In this document: in pieces, positions 60,642-64,000 of the stretch
Position numbering within the stretch: the first letter of the stretch is position 1
Layout of the letters: each line of letters begins with the position of its first letter
Assembly: GCF_000469135.2 (NCBI RefSeq)
Contig: NZ_CP048117.1
Span: 1 to 64,000 of the forward strand
DNA from: Bacillus sp. SB49
Lineage (GTDB): Bacteria; Bacillota; Bacilli; Bacillales; Halobacillaceae
DNA: 64,000 nucleotides
Direction: 5' to 3'
Program-made: the position numbers and the translations under genes
Notes under the pieces: generated by a model
Told to the model about the DNA's origin: nothing
What the model saw: only the letters and a program-made list of their open reading frames with translations
Databases searched by the model: none

Positions 60642-61311
60642 AATGAGGATGGGAGGAGATTTTCTTCTTCGTCCATATATTCAACCAAAGGACGGTGCTG
60701 AATCCGAGTGCGACGATAATCAGTACCCACATGTAGGCCTGTTCCATTCGTCCGGATTCGACAGCAAAATAAATTGCGAGTGGAATGGTATCGGTCTTCC
60801 CGGGGATGTAGCCGGCGATCATAAGGGTTGCGCCGAACTCGCCCAGTGACCTTGCGAATGTCATGACGAGACCTGCCAATAAGCCGGGCCATGCTAGGGG
60901 AAGAGAGATCGTGAAGAACACTTTCCACTTCGATGCTCCCATTGTAAGTGCGGCGTTTTCCAAATCTTTATCGTAGTTGGCAAAAGCGGCGGAGGCGCTT
61001 TGATACATGAGTGGAAAAGCGACCACCGTTGAAGCGATTACCGCTCCTGTCCAGGAGAAGATGACCCGGATGCCGAACGATTCCATCAGCCAGCTGCCGA
61101 TGAATCCATTAGAGCCGAACAGATATAAAAGGGCGAATCCGGTTACAGTCGGCGGAAGTACCAGCGGCATGAGGAAAATAGACTCCAGGACACTTTTCCC
61201 GGGAAATATTCGTCTGGAAATCCACCTTGCTGCCAGAGTCCCCGTAAGAAAAACAAAAACGGTTGCGATGGCTGCTACTTTGAGGGATAGGTAGAGCGGA
61301 TAATAACTCAC
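60640..61311 (-). CDS. modB: Molybdate ABC transporter permease
   Basis: Membrane subunit of the molybdate importer, 223 aa, five to six helices. LMPLVLPPTVTGFALLYLFG and the EAA loop ENAALTMGASKWKVFFTISLPLAWPG identify ModB. The start is a GTG directly after the modA stop. No modC ATPase follows; a terminator and tRNA-Arg do. As in B. subtilis yvgL-yvgM, the ATPase must come from elsewhere. Confidence 0.94.
   Translation of the reverse strand: MSYYPLYLSLKVAAIATVFVFLTGTLAARWISRRIFPGKSVLESIFLMPLVLPPTVTGFALLYLFGSNGFIGSWLMESFGIRVIFSWTGAVIASTVVAFPLMYQSASAAFANYDKDLENAALTMGASKWKVFFTISLPLAWPGLLAGLVMTFARSLGEFGATLMIAGYIPGKTDTIPLAIYFAVESGRMEQAYMWVLIIVALGFSTVLWLNIWTKKKISSHPH
61194..61207. promoter_or_regulatory. 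Candidate Noc-binding site inside modB
   Basis: TTTTCCCGGGAAAT matches the Noc box ATTTCCCGGGAAAT at 13 of 14 positions. Confidence 0.55.
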
Positions 61312-61315
61312 CGTG

Positions 61316-62101
61316 TCAGCCCTCTACCTCAAACCCATATTTCCGCAGGATGTCCTGTCCCTGATCTTCCTTTAAGAAGGATAAGAAGGCTTCTGCTTGA
61401 TCCTTAGTCCGGCTTTTTGAAATAAGGATTCCTGGGTATGTGATCGGATTATGTAGATTTTTGTCCACTTGTTCGACGACCTGAATGTTATCCGAAATCT
61501 CTGCATCACTTGCATAAACGAACCCGTAAGCAGCCTCGCCTGATTCTACATAAGCCAGCACCTGGCGGACATCACTGGCGTAGACAAGCTGATCTTTCAA
61601 ATCCTTCCACAATTGAATCTTTTCCAGTGCCTGCTTCGTATAAGAACCAGCGGGAACGCTGTCTGGATTACCGATTGCAATTGTTTGCTCACCCGGGACC
61701 TTATTCAGGCTCTTGAACGTGAGGGCATCTTCTTTCGACTGACCCTTTGGTGTAATCAATACGATGCGGTTGGCAGCAAAATTCGTCCGTGTTTCTGTAT
61801 CGGCAAGTTCTTTTTCTTCTAATTCATCGACCCACATTCCGTCTGCAGATAAGAATAGATCGACCGGAGCACCGTGTTCGATCTGCTTGGCTAATTTCCC
61901 GGAGCTTCCAAATGTCGTATTCACTTTCGTACCGGTTGCTTCTTCGAATAAGGGAGCAGCTTCTTCAACGGCATCCGTCAGACTGGCGGCTGCAGCAACC
62001 GTTATTTCTTTCGGTTGATTTTTCTGTTCTTCCGCTTGGGAGGAGCATGCGGCCAGAAACAGACAGGCTGTGAGGGAACATAATATGATTAATTTCTTCA
62101 T
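61316..62101 (-). CDS. modA: Molybdate-binding lipoprotein ModA
   Basis: Extracellular substrate-binding protein, 261 aa. Lipoprotein signal with LAAC (Cys19), then ITVAAAASLTDAVEEAAPLF and FGSSGKLAKQIEHGAPVDLFLSA, the two oxyanion-contact segments of ModA. It delivers molybdate (or tungstate) to ModB. First gene of modAB. The binding preference between the two anions cannot be read here. Confidence 0.94.
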   Translation of the reverse strand: MKKLIILCSLTACLFLAACSSQAEEQKNQPKEITVAAAASLTDAVEEAAPLFEEATGTKVNTTFGSSGKLAKQIEHGAPVDLFLSADGMWVDELEEKELADTETRTNFAANRIVLITPKGQSKEDALTFKSLNKVPGEQTIAIGNPDSVPAGSYTKQALEKIQLWKDLKDQLVYASDVRQVLAYVESGEAAYGFVYASDAEISDNIQVVEQVDKNLHNPITYPGILISKSRTKDQAEAFLSFLKEDQGQDILRKYGFEVEG

Positions 62102-62196
62102 GTTTCGTGCCTCCTTCGTTTCATTAAGTATAGTACAAAGGAAAGAAACGGGCGAAAGAATTTATCGACACAGTTTATCGAAAAGGAGGTCTACTC

Positions 62197-62853
62197 TTGA
62201 AATTACAAATCATTCTGATGCTCGTCCTGGCGCTGATTTTGACGCAGCTTCCTATTGTTGGGAAGTATTTCGCCATTTTGAATACGATGATCCATGAAAG
62301 CGGACATTCTCTCATGGCTTTGTTGACTGGTGGCGAGGTCCGGAGGATTTCACTCCTTCCTGACACCTCCGGCCTCACGTGGACGGGGCACCGGTCCTGG
62401 TTCGGACAGGTGCTGACAAGCATGGCTGGATACGTCTTCGCATCCTTTTTTGCTTTCTTGTTTTTTTATTTAATCTGGCGTGGCCACTATAAATGGATGA
62501 TCTATATTCTTCTTGCCTTTCTTGCTGTTAATTTGATCTTCTGGGTACGTAACCTGTATGGGGTGTTTTGGATCGTGACGTTCGGAGCCGGGTTCCTTTG
62601 GCTGCTGCGGACCGGTCATGAGACGGTTGTCCAATATACGCTGGTCTTTTTTGCTTCGCTGATTCTCGTCGAATCGGTGACGAGCGCTTTTGAAATTATG
62701 TGGATCAGTTTCGTCGCTCCGGGACAGGCTGGAGATGCCGCCAATCTGGCAAGGGCGACTAAAATCATACCGGCCCCGATATGGGGGATCGCCTTTTTTG
62801 CGCAATCGCTCTACTTCGCTTATTTATCATTAAGACGAGCCCTTCCTTTTTGA
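62197..62853 (+). CDS. M50-family metallopeptidase-like membrane protein
   Basis: Integral membrane protein, 218 aa, with a zinc-type H-E-S-G-H sequence in NTMIHESGHSLMALLTGG (His33-His37) at the end of the first helix; the remaining sequence has about six helices. This is the pattern of M50B-like intramembrane proteases; the third ligand is not obvious. The start is a TTG 7 bases after AAAGGAGG. It is likely its own unit; the substrate is unknown. Confidence 0.85.
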   Translation: MKLQIILMLVLALILTQLPIVGKYFAILNTMIHESGHSLMALLTGGEVRRISLLPDTSGLTWTGHRSWFGQVLTSMAGYVFASFFAFLFFYLIWRGHYKWMIYILLAFLAVNLIFWVRNLYGVFWIVTFGAGFLWLLRTGHETVVQYTLVFFASLILVESVTSAFEIMWISFVAPGQAGDAANLARATKIIPAPIWGIAFFAQSLYFAYLSLRRALPF

Positions 62854-62955
62854 AGGGGTGCAGGGAAAAGATAATTTAAATGAAAATCCGCATCCGCCCT
62901 TCCTAACCCCCCGAATCTGAATAAGGTAGTAAAGTAAGTGAGAGGAGGGGAATAA

Positions 62956-63066
62956 ATGAGCGGAGGATACGGATACGGAGGCGGTTTCGCCCTGTTGGTT
63001 GTTTTGTTCATCCTTTTGATCATCATTGGTGCATCTTATGTAGGTGGCCGTGGATACGGATATTAA
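62956..63066 (+). CDS. YjcZ-family small sporulation-type membrane peptide
   Basis: 36 aa: a Gly/Tyr-rich head ([10 protein letters not shown]), one strongly hydrophobic helix ([16 protein letters not shown]) and a GGRGYGY tail. This is the YjcZ/SscA-like group of tiny spore-former peptides whose roles are mostly unknown. AGGAGGGG lies before the ATG and a terminator directly after the stop. Confidence 0.9.
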   Translation: MSGGYGYGGGFALLVVLFILLIIIGASYVGGRGYGY

Positions 63067-63072
63067 TAAATA

Positions 63073-63100
63073 AGAACGGGGGGATTTCCTCCCGTTTTTT
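63073..63100 (+). terminator. Terminator of the YjcZ-type gene
   Basis: AACGGGGGGA, TTT, CCTCCCGTTTTTT. Confidence 0.85.
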
Positions 63101-63163
63101 ACGTTTTTGTGATGGACAGGCCGGGTAAAGGTTAATAGACAAAAAGGACGGGAGAGTCATGGT

Positions 63164-63415
63164 ATGAATATGAAGGAGAAGCTGATGACACAAGGATATG
63201 AGCACATTGATATACTTCTCATTGATGAGGATTCCAACAAGACGACGGTTGCGGATATTTCTCTAAACAAGGTAACAGATTTAGAGTACAAGCTGTATTT
63301 GGAACCAGAATCAATTGCTTATCGATTTGACGTGGAGAATCCTTATTTTGAAGGAGAGCAGATGGTCGAAAGTGGAACACCAAGGAAAGTAAAAGGGTAC
63401 ATATTGGAGTGGTAA
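63164..63415 (+). CDS. Hypothetical protein, 83 aa
   Basis: I do not recognise the family. The product is acidic with mixed beta-like character (HIDILLIDEDSNKTTVADI, YKLYLEPESIAYRFDVENPYFEGE) and no membrane segment or cysteine. The ATG has a moderate site (GGGAGAG) 10-12 bases upstream; the next ATG is two codons on. It has its own terminator 5-30 bp after the stop, which supports a real gene. Confidence 0.7.
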   Translation: MNMKEKLMTQGYEHIDILLIDEDSNKTTVADISLNKVTDLEYKLYLEPESIAYRFDVENPYFEGEQMVESGTPRKVKGYILEW

Positions 63416-63420
63416 AAACG

Positions 63421-63447
63421 AAATCTCTGGAAACAGAGATTTTTTTA
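63421..63447 (+). terminator. Terminator of the 83-aa gene
   Basis: AAATCTCTG, GAAA, CAGAGATTTTTTT. Confidence 0.9.
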
Positions 63448-63536
63448 TTTTCCGTGGGACGTGAACCAACTGGAAAGTTTAGGGGTGCGAAAGAAGTGGA
63501 ATATTCCCGGTAAACCATTACAGGAGGTCATTCAAA

Positions 63537-64000
63537 ATGATTCAACATAAACTATACATTAATGGAGAATATACAGAATCGGACAGCTCGGAGTGGATCG
63601 AAGTTCTGAATCCGGCGACGGAAGAAGTCATTTCCAAGATTCCGAAAGGGACGAAGAACGATGTCGAACGTGCGGTTTCCGCGGCTGCAGCTGCACAAAA
63701 GGGCTGGGAGCTGACGCCTAATATTGAACGCGGGCGAATCGTTCGTAAGCTTGGAGATGAAATCGAGGCAAATCGTGCTACCTTCATCGATTTACTTCAA
63801 GAAGAACAAGGGAAAGATTACGAGCTTGCCAGCGGCGAAGTAGACCTTGCCATCGATTATTTCCGATACATGTCCGAATGGGCGCGCAGGATTGAAGGGG
63901 AAATTGTGCCGAGTGATCGTGCGAACGAAAATATTTTCATCTATAAAAAACCGATTGGCGTTGTCGCCGGTATCGTACCATGGAACTTCCCTGTTTTCAT
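63537..64000 (+). CDS. Aldehyde dehydrogenase (NAD-dependent), N-terminal part
   Basis: The first 154 residues of an ALDH-superfamily enzyme, cut by the window end. MIQHKLYINGEYTESDSSEWIEVLNPATEEVI is the standard start and KKPIGVVAGIVPWNFPVF is the conserved segment before the cofactor site. The catalytic Cys lies beyond the window. It resembles glycolaldehyde/lactaldehyde dehydrogenases more than betaine-aldehyde types, but the fragment cannot settle this. AGGAGGTC precedes the ATG. Confidence 0.92.
   Translation, partial: MIQHKLYINGEYTESDSSEWIEVLNPATEEVISKIPKGTKNDVERAVSAAAAAQKGWELTPNIERGRIVRKLGDEIEANRATFIDLLQEEQGKDYELASGEVDLAIDYFRYMSEWARRIEGEIVPSDRANENIFIYKKPIGVVAGIVPWNFPVF

Overview
The window is a chromosomal segment around the replication origin of a low- to mid-GC Firmicute of the family Bacillaceae, most likely a moderately halophilic genus such as Halobacillus. 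This rests on the B. subtilis-like origin gene order (spoIIIJ-jag, rnpA-rpmH, dnaA-dnaN-yaaA-recF-remB-gyrB-gyrA, guaB-dacA-pdxST-serS), on sporulation genes (spo0J/soj/noc, yyaC, splAB, a YjcZ-type peptide) and on acidic surface-protein sequences. The species is inference; no 16S gene is present.

Left arm (1-37.2 kb, mostly minus strand, pointing away from the origin): rplI (cut by the window edge), gdpP, yybS, a PHP phosphatase, an IS150-type element inserted in a dispersed GC-rich repeat, an AbgT-type transporter, a serine-biosynthesis pair (class V aminotransferase plus serA), an orphan OppA lipoprotein with a CodY-like box in its promoter, the nitric-oxide pair hmp/nsrR with two NsrR-like operators, rpsF-ssb-rpsR with an S6:S18-type leader, ychF, DUF951, an MscS channel, a YkvI-like protein, yyaC, DUF554, then spo0J-soj-noc. 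A block of about 7.6 kb separates noc from rsmG, which are normally adjacent. It holds a YvfRSTU-like two-component/ABC exporter unit, splAB (spore photoproduct lyase), a stress SDR, a Nei-type glycosylase and a phosphoesterase. Then come rsmG-mnmG-mnmE, jag-spoIIIJ and rnpA-rpmH.

Origin (37.2-39.4 kb): DnaA-box clusters lie on both sides of dnaA. The dnaA-dnaN gap has boxes, a short GC step, DnaA-trio-like triplets and an AT-rich stretch, which is the layout of a bacterial basal unwinding system. parS-like sites lie at 4.16 kb and 26.98 kb, and two Noc-box-like palindromes at 21.9 and 61.2 kb.

Right arm (39.4-64 kb, mostly plus strand): dnaN, yaaA, recF, remB, gyrB, gyrA, a degenerate HD-GYP protein, yaaC (minus), guaB, dacA, pdxST, a serine T-box with serS, tRNA-Ser(UGA), a divergent HxlR/MFS pair, an NAD(P)-binding protein and a Nudix hydrolase with a tiny membrane ORF opposite. 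Next are two deoxynucleoside kinases, tRNA-Arg(CCU), modAB without modC, an M50-like membrane protein, a YjcZ peptide, an unknown 83-aa protein and the start of an aldehyde dehydrogenase.

Most of the window is ordinary core genome. The parts most worth a second look are the IS end hairpin, the CodY-box promoter, the palindromes before the ABC/two-component unit, the altered HD-GYP and Nei metal sites, and the unannotated small ORF at 58.8 kb. I did not see an obvious new defence, CRISPR or biosynthetic system.
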